The position numbers were made by a program, and so were the translations under genes. A stretch of DNA of 64,000 nt, taken from contig OY756967.1 of assembly GCA_963580455.1 (NCBI GenBank), positions 9,632,501 to 9,696,500 on the forward strand, in the 5' to 3' direction. Position 1 is the stretch's first letter, and the number at the start of each line of letters is the position of its first letter. Below, piece by piece: positions 10,588 through 23,747 of the stretch. The notes under the pieces were generated by a model. That model worked only from the letters and a program-made list of their open reading frames with translations. It was not told the DNA's origin and did no database searches. Source of the stretch: Euonymus europaeus. Taxonomy: Eukaryota; Streptophyta; Magnoliopsida; Celastrales; Celastraceae.

Positions 10588-13314
10588 AGTATACACCGAG
10601 CAACTTTGATAGTCCGAAGTTGCTCAACTCTCTCTATGCAGGAGCTTTTATCGGTTTTTTTCCATTTGTCATAGAAAGTTGGTGTTTTCGCATCGAAATA
10701 ATCCTGGAAGCTAATTTTTGTAAAATTTAACATAGAAAAACAATAAAAAGTATACACCGAGCAACTTTGATAGTCCGAAGTTGCTCAACTCTCTCTATGG
10801 AGGAGCTTTTAACCGTTTTTGTCCATTTGTCATAGAAAGTTGGTGTTTTGGCATCGAAATAACCCTGGCAGCTCATTTTCATAAAATTTGACATAGAAGA
10901 ACATTAAAAAGTTTACATCGAGCAACTTTGATAGTCCGAAGTTGCTCAACTATCTCTATGGAGGAGCTTTTAATGGTTTTGTCCTTTTGTCATAGAAAGT
11001 TGATGTTTTGTCATCGAAATAATCCTGGAAGCTCATTTCGTAAAATTTAACATAGAAGAACAATAAAAAGTATACACCGAGCAACTTTGATAGTCCGAAG
11101 TTGGTCAACTCTCTCTATGGAGGAGCTTTTAACGGTTTTTGTCCATTTGTAATAGAAAGTTGGTGTTTTCGCATCGAAATAATCCTGGAAGCTCATTTTC
11201 GTAGAATTTAACATAGAAGAACAATAAAAAGTATACACCGAGTAACTTTGATAGTCCGAAGTTGCTCAACTCTCTCTATGGAGGAGCTTCGATCGGTTTT
11301 TTTCCATTTGTCATAGAAAGTTGGTGTTTTCGCATCGAAATAATCCTGGAAGCTAATTTTCTTAAAATTTAACATAGAAGAACAATAAAAAGTATACACC
11401 GAGCAACTTTTATAGTCCGAAGTTGCTCAACTCTCTCTATGGAGGAGCTTTTAACCGTTTTTGTCCATTTGTCATAGAAAGTTGGTGTTTTGGCATCGAA
11501 ATAACCCTGGCAGCTCATTTTCGTAAAATTTAACATAGAAGAACAATAAAAAGTGTACACCGAACAACTTTGATAGTCTGAAGTTGCTCAACTCTCTCTA
11601 TGGATGAGCTTTTAACGGTTTTTGTCCATTAGTCATAGAAAGTTGGTGTTTTGGCATCGAAATAATCCTGGAAGCCCATTTTCGTAAAATTTAACATAGA
11701 AGAACAATAAAAAGTATACACCGAGCAACTTTGATAGTCCGAAGTTGCTCAACTCTCTCTATGCAGGAGCTTTTATCGGTTTTTTTCCATTTGTCATAGA
11801 AAGTTGGTGTTTTCGCATCGAAATAATCCTGGAAGCTAATTTTCGTAAAATTTAACATAGAAAAACAATAAAAAGTATACACCGAGCAACTTTGAGAGTC
11901 CGAAGTTGCTCAACTCTCTCTATGGAGGAGCTTTTAACCGTTTTTGTCCATTTGTCATAGAAAGTTGGTGTTTTGGCATCGAAATAACCCTGGCAGCTCA
12001 TTTTCATAAAATTTGACATAGAAGAACATTAAAAAGTTTACATCGAGCAACTTTGATAGTCCGAAGTTGCTCAACTATCTCTATGGAGGAGCTTTTAATG
12101 GTTTTGTCCTTTTGTCATAGAAAGTTGATGTTTTGTCATCGAAATAATCCTGGAAGCTCATTTCGTAAAATTTAACATAGAAGAACAATAAAAAGTATAC
12201 ACCGAGCAACTTTGATAGTCCGAAGTTGGTCAACTCTCTCTATGGAGGAGCTTTTAACGGTTTTTGTCCATTTGTCATAGAAAGTTGGTGTTTTCGCATC
12301 GAAATAATCCTGGAAGCTCATTTTCGTAGAATTTAACATAGAAGAACAATAAAAAGTATACACCGAGCAACTTTGACAGTCCGAAGTTGATCAACTATCT
12401 ATTTGGAGGAGCTTTTAACGGTTTTTGTCCATTTGTCATAGAAATTTGGTGTTTTCGCATCGAAATAATCCCGGAAGCTCATTTTCGTAAAATTTAACAT
12501 AGAAGAACAATAAAAAGTTTACACCGAACAACTTTGACAGTCCGAAGTTGCAGAACTCTCTCTTTGGAGCAGCTTTTAACGGTTTTGTCCATTTGTCCTA
12601 GAAAGTTGGTGTTTTGGCTTCGAAATAATCCCGGAAGCTCATTTTCGTAAAATTTAACGTAGAAGAACAATAAAAAGTGTACACCGAGCAACTTTGATAG
12701 TCCGAAGTTGCTCTACTCTCTCTATGGAGGATCTTTTAACGGTTTTGTCTATTTTCATGGAAAGTTAATGTTTTGGCATCGAAATAATATTGGAAGCTTA
12801 TACTCGTAAAATTTGACTTAGTAGAATAATATAAAGTGTACACCGAGCAACTTTGATTGTCCGAAGTTGCTCTGCTCTCTCTATGGAGGAGCTTTTAACG
12901 GTTTTGTCCATTTGTCATAGAAAGTTGCTGTTTTGGCATCGCAATAATCTTGGAAGATTATACTCATAAAATTTGACATAGAAGAACAATAAAACGTGTG
13001 CACCGAGCATCTTTGATGATCCGAAATTGGTCAACTCTATCTACGAAGGAGCTTTTAACTATTTTCTCTATTTGTCATAGAAACTTGGGATTTTGGCATC
13101 GAAATAATCTAGGAAGCTTATACTCATAAAATTTGATATAGAAGAACATTAAAAAGTGTACACCGAGCAACTTTGATGTTCCGAAGTTGCTCAACTCTCT
13201 TTATGGAGGAGCTTTTCAAGGTATCGTCCATTTGTCATAGAAAGTTGGTCCTTTGCCATCGAAATAATATTGGAAGCGTATACTTATAAAATTTGATATA
13301 GAAAAAAATTAAAA
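10588..13314 (+). repeat. HOR-1 unit, 17 monomers (2,727 bp)
   Basis: Order J K L M G H I J K L M N O P Q C D. The block J K L M appears twice: once directly after the D of the previous unit, where E F would be expected, and once in its normal place. Corresponding landmarks lie 2,728 bp after those of the 15-mer unit and 2,726-2,727 bp before those of the next unit. The 1-bp change between offsets falls at about 12,750-12,760, where a T run is one base shorter (TCTATTTTCATGG against TCTATTTTTCATGG). Confidence 0.87.
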
Positions 13315-16041
13315 AGTATACACCGAGCAACTTTGATAGTCCGAAGTTGCTCAACTCTCTCTATGGAGGAGCTTTTAACGGTTTTTGTCCATTTGTCATA
13401 GAAAGTTGATGTTTTCACATAGAATAATCCTGGAAGCTCATTTTCGTAAAATTTAACATAGAAGAACAATAAAAAGTATACACCGAGCAACTTTGATAGT
13501 CCGAAGTTGCTCAACTCTCTCTATGGAGGAGCTTTTAACCGTTTTTGTCCATTTGTCATAGAAAGTTGGTGTTTTGGCATCGAAATAACCCTGGCAGCTC
13601 ATTTTCATAAAATTTGACATAGAAGAACATTAAAAAGTTTACATCGAGCAACTTTGATAGTCCGAAGTTGCTCAACTATCTCTATGGAGGAGCTTTTAAT
13701 GGTTTTGTCCTTTTGTCATAGAAAGTTGATGTTTTGTCATCGAAATAATCCTGGAAGCTCATTTCGTAAAATTTAACATAGAAGAACAATAAAAAGTATA
13801 CACCGAGCAACATTGATAGTCCGAAGTTGGTCAACTCTCTCTATGGAGGAGCTTTTAACGGTTTTTGTCCATTTGTCATAGAAAGTTGGTGTTTTCGCAT
13901 CGAAATAATCCTGGAAGCTCATTTTCGTAGAATTTAACATAGAAGAACAATAAAAAGTATACACCGAGTAACTTTGATAGTCCGAAGTTGCTCAACTCTC
14001 TCTATGGAGGAGCTTCGATCGGTTTTTTTCCATTTGTCATAGAAAGTTGGTGTTTTCGCATCGAAATAGTCCTGGAAGCTAATTTTCTTAAAATTTAACA
14101 TAGAAGAACAATAAAAAGTATACACCGAGCAACTTTTATAGTCCGAAGTTGCTCAACTCTCTCTATGGAGGAGCTTTTAACCGTTTTTGTCCATTTGTCA
14201 TAGAAAGTTGGTGTTTTGGCATCGAAATAACCCTGGCAGCTCATTTTCGTAAAATTTAACATAGAAGAACAATAAAAAGTGTACACCGAACAACTTTGAT
14301 AGTCTGAAGTTGCTCAACTCTCTCTATGGATGAGCTTTTAACGGTTTTTGTCCATTAGTCATAGAAAGTTGGTGTTTTGGCATCGAAATAATCCTGGAAG
14401 CCCATTTTCGTAAAATTTAACATAGAAGAACAATAAAAAGTATACACCGAGCAACTTTGATAGTCCGAAGTTGCTCAACTCTCTCTATGCAGGAGCTTTT
14501 ATCGGTTTTTTTCCATTTGTCATAGAAAGTTGGTGTTTTCGCATCGAAATAATCCTGGAAGCTAATTTTCGTAAAATTTAACATAGAAAAACAATAAAAA
14601 GTATACACCGAGCAACTTTGAGAGTCCGAAGTTGCTCAACTCTCTCTATGGAGGAGCTTTTAACCGTTTTTGTCCATTTGTCATAGAAAGTTGGTGTTTT
14701 GGCATCGAAATAACCCTGGCAGCTCATTTTCATAAAATTTGACATAGAAGAACATTAAAAAGTTTACATCGAGCAACTTTGATAGTCCGAAGTTGCTCAA
14801 CTATCTCTATGGAGGAGCTTTTAATGGTTTTGTCCTTTTGTCATAGAAAGTTGATGTTTTGTCATCGAAATAATCCTGGAAGCTCATTTCGTAAAATTTA
14901 ACATAGAAGAACAATAAAAAGTATACACCGAGCAACTTTGATAGTCCGAAGTTGGTCAACTCTCTCTATGGAGGAGCTTTTAACGGTTTTTGTCCATTTG
15001 TCATAGAAAGTTGGTGTTTTCCCATCGAAATAATCCTGGAAGCTCATTTTCGTAGAATTTAACATAGAAGAACAATAAAAAGTATACACCGAGCAACTTT
15101 GACAGTCCGAAGTTGATCAACTATCTCTTTGGAGGAGCTTTTAACGGTTTTTGTCCATTTGTCATAGAAATTTGGTGTTTTCGCATCGAAATAATCCCGG
15201 AAGCTCATTTTCGTAAAATTTAACATAGAAGAACAATAAAAAGTTTACACCGAGCAACTTTGACAGTCCGAAGTTGCAGAACTCTCTCTTTGGAGCAGCT
15301 TTTAACGGTTTTGTCCATTTGTCCTAGAAAGTTGGTGTTTTGGCTTCGAAATAATCCCGGAATCTCATTTTCGTAAAATTTAACATAGAAGAACAATAAA
15401 AAGTGTACACCGAGCAACTTTGATAGTCCGAAGTTGCTCTACTCTCTCTATGGAGGATCTTTTAACGGTTTTGTCTATTTTTCATGGAAAGTTAATGTTT
15501 TGGCATCGAAATAATATTGGAAGCTTATACTCGTAAAATTTGACTTAGTAGAATAATATAAAGTGTACACCGAGCAACTTTGATTGTCCGAAGTTGCTCT
15601 GCTCTCTCTATGGAGGAGCTTTTAACGGTTTTGTCCATTTGTCATAGAAAGTTGCTGTTTTGGCATCGCAATAATCTTGGAAGATTATACTCATAAAATT
15701 TGACATAGAAGAACAATAAAACGTGTGCACCGAGCATCTTTGATGATCCGAAATTGGTCAACTCTATCTACGAAGGAGCTTTTAACTATTTTCTCTATTT
15801 GTCATAGAAACTTGGGATTTTGGCATCGAAATAATCTAGGAAGCTTATACTCATAAAATTTGACATAGAAGAACAATAAAAAGTGTACACCGAGCAACTT
15901 TGATGTTCCGAAGTTGCTCAACTCTCTTTATGGAGGAGCTTTTCAAGGTATCGTCCATTTGTCATAGAAAGTTGGTCCTTTGCCATCGAAATAATATTGG
16001 AAGCGTATACTTATAAAATTTGATATAGAAAAAAATTAAAA
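13315..16041 (+). repeat. HOR-1 unit, 17 monomers (2,727 bp), near-identical neighbour
   Basis: Order E K L M G H I J K L M N O P Q C D. It shares private variants with the unit before it: GCTTCGATCGG in G, TAGTCTGAAG and GGATGAGC in I, and TTTGAGAGTCC in K. The two look almost base-for-base the same over M to D, suggesting a recent segmental duplication. It differs at its first monomer, which is E rather than J. Confidence 0.87.
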
Positions 16042-18128
16042 AGTATACACCGAGCAACTTTGATAGTCCGAAGTTGCTCAACTCTCTCTATGGAGGAGCT
16101 TTTAACGGTTTTTGTCCATTTGTCATAGAAAGTTGATGTTTTCACATAGAATAATCCTGGAAGCTCATTTTCGTAAAATTTAACATAGAAGAACAATAAA
16201 AAGTATACACCGAGCAACTTTGATAGTCCGAAGTTGCTCAACTCTCTCTATGGAGGAGCTTTTAACGGTTTTTGTCCATTTGTCGTAGAAAGTTGGTGTT
16301 TTGGAATCGAAATAATCCTGGAAGCCCATTTTCGTAAAATTTAACATAGAAGAACAAAAAAAATTATACACCGAGTAACTTTGATAGTCCGAAGTTGCTC
16401 AACTCTCTCTATGGAGGAGCTTCTATCGGTTTTTTTCCATTTGTCATAGAAAGTTGGTGTTTTCGCATCGAAATAATCCTGGAAGCTAATTTTCGTAAAA
16501 TTTAACATAGAAGAACAATAAAAAGTATACACCGAGCAACTTTTATAGTCCGAAGTTGCTCAACTCTCTCTATGGAGGAGCTTTTAACCGTTTTTGTCCA
16601 TTTGTCATAGAAAGTTGGTGTTTTGGCATCGAAATAACCCTGGCAGCTCATTTTCGTAAAATTTAACATAGAAGAACAATAAAAAGTGTACACCAAACAA
16701 CTTTGATAGTCCGAAGTTGCTCAACTCTCTCTATGGAGGAGCTTTTAACGGTTTTTGTCCATTTGTCATATAAAGTTGGTGTTTTGGCATCGAAATAACC
16801 CTGGAAACTCATTTTCATAAAATCTAACATAGAAGAACAATAAAAAGTATACACCGAGCAACTTTGATAGTCAGAAGTTGGTCAAATCTCTCTATGGAGG
16901 AGCTTTTAACGGTTTTTGTCCATTTGTCATAGAAAGTTGGTGTTTTCGCATCGAAATAATCCTGGAAGCTCATTTTCGAAGAATTTAACATAGAAGAACA
17001 ATAAAAAGTATACACCGAGCAACTTTGACAGTCCGAAGTTGATCAACTCTCTCTTTGGAGGAGCTTTTAACGGTTTTTGTCCATTTGTCATAGAAAGTTG
17101 GTGTTTTCGCATCGAAATAATCCTGGAAGCTCATTTTCGAAGAATTTAACATAGAAGAACAATAAAAAGTATACACCGAGCAACTTTGACAGTCCGAAGT
17201 TGATCAACTCTCTCTTTGGAGGAGCTTTTAACGGTTTTTGTCCATTTGTCATAGAAATTTGGTGTTTTCGCATCGAAATAATCCCGGAAGCTCATTTTCG
17301 TAAAATTTAACATAGAAGAACAATAAAAAGTTTACACCGAGCAACTTTGACAGTCCGAAGTTGCACAACTCTCTCTTTGGAGCAGCTTTTAACGGTTTTG
17401 TCCATTTGTCCTAGAAAGTTGGTGTTTTGGCTTCGAAATAATCCCGGAAGCTCATTTTCGTAAAATTTAACATAGAAGAACAATAAAAAGTGTACACCGA
17501 GCAACTTTGATAGTCCGAAGTTGCTCTACTCTCTCTATGGAGGATCTTTTAACGGTTTTGTCTATTTTTCATGGAAAGTTAATGTTTTGGCATCGAAATA
17601 ATATTGGAAGCTTATACTCGTAAAATTTGACTTAGTAGAATAATATAAAGTGTACACCGAGCAACTTTGATTGTCCGAAGTTGCTCTGCTCTCTCTATGG
17701 AGGAGCTTTTAACGGTTTTGTCCATTTGTCATAGAAAGTTGCTGTTTTGGCATCGCAATAATCTTGGAAGCTTATACTCATAAAATTTGACATAGAAGAA
17801 CAATAAAACGTGTGCACCGAGCATCTTTGATGGTCCGAAATTGGTCAACTCTATTTATGAAGGAGCTTTTAACTATTTTCTCTATTTGTCATAGAAACTT
17901 GGGATTTTGGCATCGAAATAATCTAGGAAGCTTATACTCATAAAATTTGACATAGAAGAACAATAAAAAGTGTACACCGAGCAACTTTGATGTTCCGAAG
18001 TTGCTCAACTCTCTTTATGGTGGAGCTTTTCAAGGTATCGTCCATTTGTCATAGAAAGTTGGTCCTTTGCCATCGAAATAATATTGGAAGCGTATACTTA
18101 TAAAATTTGACATAGAAAAAAATTAAAA
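16042..18128 (+). repeat. HOR-1 unit, 13 monomers, with N duplicated
   Basis: Order E F G H I* M N N O P Q C D. J K L are missing. The I* monomer carries CACCAAACAACTTTG, GTCATATAAAG and a CATAAAATCTAACATAG end not seen in ordinary I. Two successive N-type monomers carry GACAGTCCG and AGTTGATCAACT. Confidence 0.84.
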
Positions 18129-20696
18129 AGTATACACCGAGCAACTTTGATAGTCCGAAGTTGCTCAACTCTCTCTATGGAGAAGCTTTTAACGGTTTTT
18201 GTCCATTTGTCATAGAAAGTTGATGTTTTCACATAGAATAATCCTGGAAGCTCATTTTCGTAAAATTTAACATAGAAGAACAATAAAAAGTATACACCGA
18301 ACAACTTTGATAGTCCGAAGTTGCTCAACTCTCTCTATGGAGGAGCTTTTAACGGTTTTTGTCCATTTGTCATAGAAAGTTGGTGTTTTGGAATCGAAAT
18401 AATCCTGGAAGCCCATTTTCGTAAAATTTAACATAGAAGAACAATAAAAAGAATACACCGAGTAACTTTGATAGTCCGAAGTTGCTCAACTCTCTCTATG
18501 GAAGAGCTTCTATCGGTTTTTTTCCATTTGTCATAGAAAGTTGGTGTTTTCGCATCGAAATAATCCTGGAAGCTAATTTTCTTAAAATTTAACATAGAAG
18601 AACAATAAAAAGTATACACCGAGCAACTTTTATAGTCCGAAGTTGCTCAACTCTCTCTATGGAGGAGCTTTTAACCGTTTTTGTCCATTTGTCATAGAAA
18701 GTTGGTGTTTTGGCATCGAAATAACCCTGGCAGCTCATTTTCGTAAAATTTAACATAGAAGAACAATAAAAAGTGTACACCGAACAACTTTGATAGTCTG
18801 AAGTTGCTCAACTCTCTCTATGGATGAGCTTTTAACGGTTTTTGTCCATTAGTCATAGAAAGTTGGTGTTTTGGCATCGAAATAATCCTGGAAGCCCATT
18901 TTCGTAAAATTTAACATAGAAGAACAATAAAAAGTATACACCGAGCAACTTTGATAGTCAGAAGTTGGTCAACTCTCTCTATGGAGGAGCTTTTAACGGT
19001 TTTTGTCCATTTGTCATAGAAAGTTGGTGTTTTCGCATCGAAATAATCCTGGAAGCTCATTTTCGAAGAATTTAACATAGAAGAACAATAAAAAGTATAC
19101 ACCGAGCAACTTTGACAGTCCGAAGTTGATCAACTCTCTCTTTGGAGGAGCTTTTAACGGTTTTTGTCCATTTGTCATAGAAATTTGGTGTTTTGGAATC
19201 GAAATAATCCTGGAAGCTAATTTTCGCAAAATTTAACATAGAAAAACAATACAAAGTATACACCGAGCAACTTTGATAGTCCGAAGTTGCTCAACTCTCT
19301 CTATGGAGGAGCTTTTAACCGTTTTTGTCCATTTGTCATAGAAAGTTGTTGTTTTGGCATCGAAATAACCCTGGCAGCTCATTTTCATAAAATTTGACAT
19401 AGAAGAACATTAAAAAGTTTACATCGAGCAACTTTGATAGTCCGAAGTTGCTCAACTATCTCTATGGAGGAGCTTTTAATGGTTTTGTCCTTTTGTCATA
19501 GAAAGTTGATGTTTTGTCATCGAAATAATCCTGGAAGCTCATTTCGTAAAATTTAACATAGAAGAACAATAAAAAGTATACACCGAGCAACTTTGATAGT
19601 CCGAAGTTGGTCAACTCTCTCTATGGAGGAGCTTTTAACGGTTTTTGTCCATTTGTCATAGAAAGTTGGTGTTTTCCCATCGAAATAATCCTGGAAGCTC
19701 ATTTTCGTAGAATTTAACATAGAAGAACAATAAAAAGTATACACCGAGCAACTTTGACAGTCCGAAGTTGATCAACTATCTCTTTGGAGGAGCTTTTAAC
19801 GGTTTTTGTCCATTTGTCATAGAAATTTGGTGTTTTCGCATCGAAATAATCCCGGAAGCTCATTTTCGTAAAATTTAACATAGAAGAACAATAAAAAGTT
19901 TACACCGAGCAACTTTGACAGTCCGAAGTTGCACAACTCTCTCTTTGGAGCAGCTTTTAACGGTTTTGTCCATTTGTCCTAGAAAGTTGGTGTTTTGGCT
20001 TCGAAATAATCCCGGAAGCTCATTTTCGTAAAATTTAACATAGAAGAACAATAAAAAGTGTACACCGAGCAACTTTGATAGTCCGAAGTTGCTCTACTCT
20101 CTCTATGGAGGATCTTTTAACGGTTTTGTCTATTTTTCATGGAAAGTTAATGTTTTGGCATCGAAATAATATTGGAAGCTTATACTCGTAAAATTTGACT
20201 TAGTAGAATAATATAAAGTGTACACCGAGCAACTTTGATTGTCCGAAGTTGCTCTGCTCTCTCTATGGAGGAGCTTTTAACGGTTTTGTCCATTTGTCAT
20301 AGAAAGTTGCTGTTTTGGCATCGCAATAATCTTGGAAGATTATACTCATAAAATTTGACATAGAAGAACAATAAAACGTGTACACCGAGCATCTTTGATG
20401 GTCCGAAATTGGTCAACTCTATCTACGAAGGAGCTTTTAACTATTTTCTCTATTTGTCATAGAAACTTGGGATTTTGGCATCGAAATAATCTAGGAAGCT
20501 TATACTCATAAAATTTGACATAGAAGAACAATAAAAAGTGTACACCGAGCAACTTTGATGTTCCGAAGTTGCTCAACTCTCTTTATGGAGGAGCTTTTCA
20601 AGGTATCGTCCATTTGTCATAGAAAGTTGGTCCTTTGCCATCGAAATAATATTGGAAGCGTATACTTATAAAATTTGACATAGAAAAAAATTAAAA
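18129..20696 (+). repeat. HOR-1 unit, 16 monomers, with N/J fusion
   Basis: Order E F G H I M (N/J) K L M N O P Q C D. The seventh monomer, at about 19,092-19,253, starts as N (GACAGTCCG, AGTTGATCAACT) and ends as J (GAAGCTAATTTTCG, GAAAAACAATA). M N therefore occurs once as an early partial copy and once in normal position. Confidence 0.84.
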
Positions 20697-23600
20697 AGTA
20701 TACACCGAGCAACTTTGATAGTCCGAAGTTGCTCAACTCTCTCTATGGAGGAGCTTTTAACGGTTTTTGTCCATTTGTCATAGAAAGTTGATGTTTTCAC
20801 ATAGAATAATCCTGGAAGCTCATTTTCGTAAAATTTAACATAGAAGAACAATAAAAAGTATACACCGAGCAACTTTGATAGTCCGAAGTTGCTCAACTCT
20901 CTCTATGGAGGAGCTTTTAACGGTTTTTGTCCATTTGTCATAGAAAGTTGGTGTTTTGGAATCGAAATAATCCTGGAAGCCCATTTTCGTAAAATTTAAC
21001 ATAGAAGAACAATAAAAAGTATACACCGAGTAACTTTGATAGTCCGAAGTTGCTCAACTCTCTCTATGGAGGAGCTTCTATCGGTTTTTTTCCATTTGTC
21101 ATAGAAAGTTGGTGTTTTCGCATCGAAATAATCCTGGAAGCTAATTTTCGTAAAATTTAACATAGAAGAACAATAAAAAGTATACACCGAGCAACTTTTA
21201 TAGTCCGAAGTTGCTCAACTCTCTCTATGGAGGAGCTTTTAACTGTTTTTGTCCATTTGTCATAGAAAGTTGGTGTTTTGGCATCGAAATAACCCTGGCA
21301 GCTCATTTTCGTAAAATTTAACATAGAAGAACAATAAAAAGTGTACACCAAACAACTTTGATAGTCCGAAGTTGCTCAACTCTCTCTATGGAGGAGCTTT
21401 TAACGGTTTTTGTCCATTTGTCATATAAAGTTGGTGTTTTGGCATCGAAATAACCCTGGAAACTCATTTTCATAAAATCTAACATAGAAGAACAATAAAA
21501 AGTATACACCGAGCAATTTTGATAGTCAGAAGTTGGTCAACTCTCTCTATGGAGGAGCTTTTAACGGTTTTTGTCCATTTGTCATAGAAAGTTGGTGTTT
21601 TCGCATCGAAATAATCCTGGAAGCTCATTTTCGTAGAATTTAACATAGAAGAACAATAAAAAGTATACACCGAGCAACTTTGACAGTCCGAAGTTGATCA
21701 ACTCTCTCTTTGGAGGAGCTTTTAACGGTTTTTGTCCATTTGTCATAGAAAGTTGGTGTTTTCGCATCGAAATAATCCTGGAAGCTCATTTTCGTAAAAT
21801 TTAACATAGAAGAACAATAAAAAATTTACACCGAGCAACTTTGACAGTCCGAAGTTGCACAACTCTCTCTTTGGAGCAGCTTTTAACGGTTTTGTCCGTT
21901 TGTCCTAGAAAGTTGGTGTTTTGGCTTCGAAATAATCCCGGAAGCTCATTTTCGTAAAATTTAACATAGAAGAACAATAAAAAGTGCACACCGAGCAACT
22001 TTGATAGACCGAAGTTGCTCAACTCTCTCTATGGAGGAGCTTTTAACGGTTTTTGTCCATTTGTCATAGAAAGTTGATGTTTTCACATAGAATAATCCTT
22101 GAAGCTCATTTTCGTAAAATTTAACATAGAAGAACAATAAAAAGTATACACCGAGCAACTTTGATAGTCCGAAGTTGCTCAACTCTCTCTATGGAGGAGC
22201 TTTTAACGGTTTTTGTCCATTTGTCATCGAAAGTTGGTGTTTTGGAATCGAAATAATCCTGGAAGCCCATTTTCGTAAAATTTAACATAGAAGAACAATA
22301 AAAAGTATACACCGAGTAACTTTGATAGTCCGAAGTTGCTCAACTCTCTCTATGGAGGAGCTTCTGTCGGTTTTTTTCCATTTGTCATAGAAAGTTGGTG
22401 TTTTCGCATCGAAATAATCCTGGAAGCTAATTTTCGTAAAATTTAACATAGAAGAACAATAAAAAGTATACACCGAGCAACTTTGATAGTCCGAAGTTGC
22501 TCAACTCTCTCTATGGAGGAGCTTTTAACGGTTTTTGTCCATTTGTCATAGAAAGTTGGTGTTTTGGAATCGAAATAATCCTGGAAGCCCATTTTCGTAA
22601 AATTTAACATAGAAGAACAATAAAAAGTATACACCGAGTAACTTTGATAGTCCGAAGTTGCTCAACTCTCTCTATGGAGGAGCTTCTATCGGTTTTTTTC
22701 CATTTGTCATAGAAAGTTGGTGTTTTCGCATCGAAATAATCCTGGAAGCTAATTTTCGTAAAATTTAACATAGAAGAACAATAAAAAGTGTACACCGAAC
22801 AACTTTGATAGTCCGAAGTTGCTCAACTCTCTGTATGGAGGAGCTTTTAACGGTTTTTGTCCATTTATCATAGAAAGTTGGTGTTTTGGCATCGAAATAA
22901 TCCTGGAAGCCCATTTTCGTAAAATTTAACATAGAAGAACAATAAAAAGTATACACCGAGCAACTTTGATAGTCCGAAGTTGCTCAACTCTCTCTATGCA
23001 GGAGCTTTTATCGGTTTTTTTCCATTTGTCATAGAAAGTTAGTGTTTTCGCATCGAAATAATCCTGGAAGCTAATTTTCGTAAAATTTAACATAGAAGAA
23101 CAATAAAACGTGTACACCGAGCATCTTTGATGTTCCGAAGTTGCTCAACTCTCTCTATGGGGGAGCTTTTCAAGGTATTGCCATTTGTCATAAAAAGTCG
23201 GTGTTTTGGCATCGAAATATTCCTGGAAGCTCATTTTCGTAAAATTTAACATAGAAGAACAATAAAAAGTATACACCGAGCAACTTTGATAGTCCGAAGT
23301 TGGTCAACTCTCTCTATGGAGGAGCTTTTAACGGTTTTGTCCATTTGTCATAGAAAGTTGCTGTTTTGGCATCGCAATAATCTTGGAAGCTTATACTCAT
23401 AAAATTTGACATAGAAGAACAATAAAACGTGTACACCGAGCATCTTTGATGGTCCGAAATTGGTCAACTCTATCTACGAAGGAGCTTTTAACTATTTTCT
23501 CTATTTGTCATAGAAACTTGGGATTTTGGCATCGAAATAATCTAGGAAGCTTATACTCATAAAATTTGACATAGAAGAACAATAAAAAGTGTACACCGAG

Positions 23601-23747
23601 CAACTTTGATGTTCCGAAGTTGCTCAACTCTCTTTATGGAGGAGCTTTTCAAGGTATTGTCCATTTGTCATAGAAAGTTGGTCCTTTGCCATCGAAATAA
23701 TATTGGAAGCGTATACTTATAAAATTTGACATAGAAAAAAATTAAAA
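20697..23747 (+). repeat. HOR-1 unit, 19 monomers, with re-entry to E and F G reiteration
   Basis: Order E F G H I* M N O, then E F G F G I J, then a D-like/other fusion, an M/Q fusion, C and D. The jump from O to E at 21,983 skips P Q C D. The F G pair then occurs twice in tandem (22,143-22,786, two 322-bp dimers). The fusion at about 23,109 joins a C-like start (GAGCATCTTTGATG) to D-like sequence (TTTTCAAGGTAT) and a generic right half. Confidence 0.83.
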
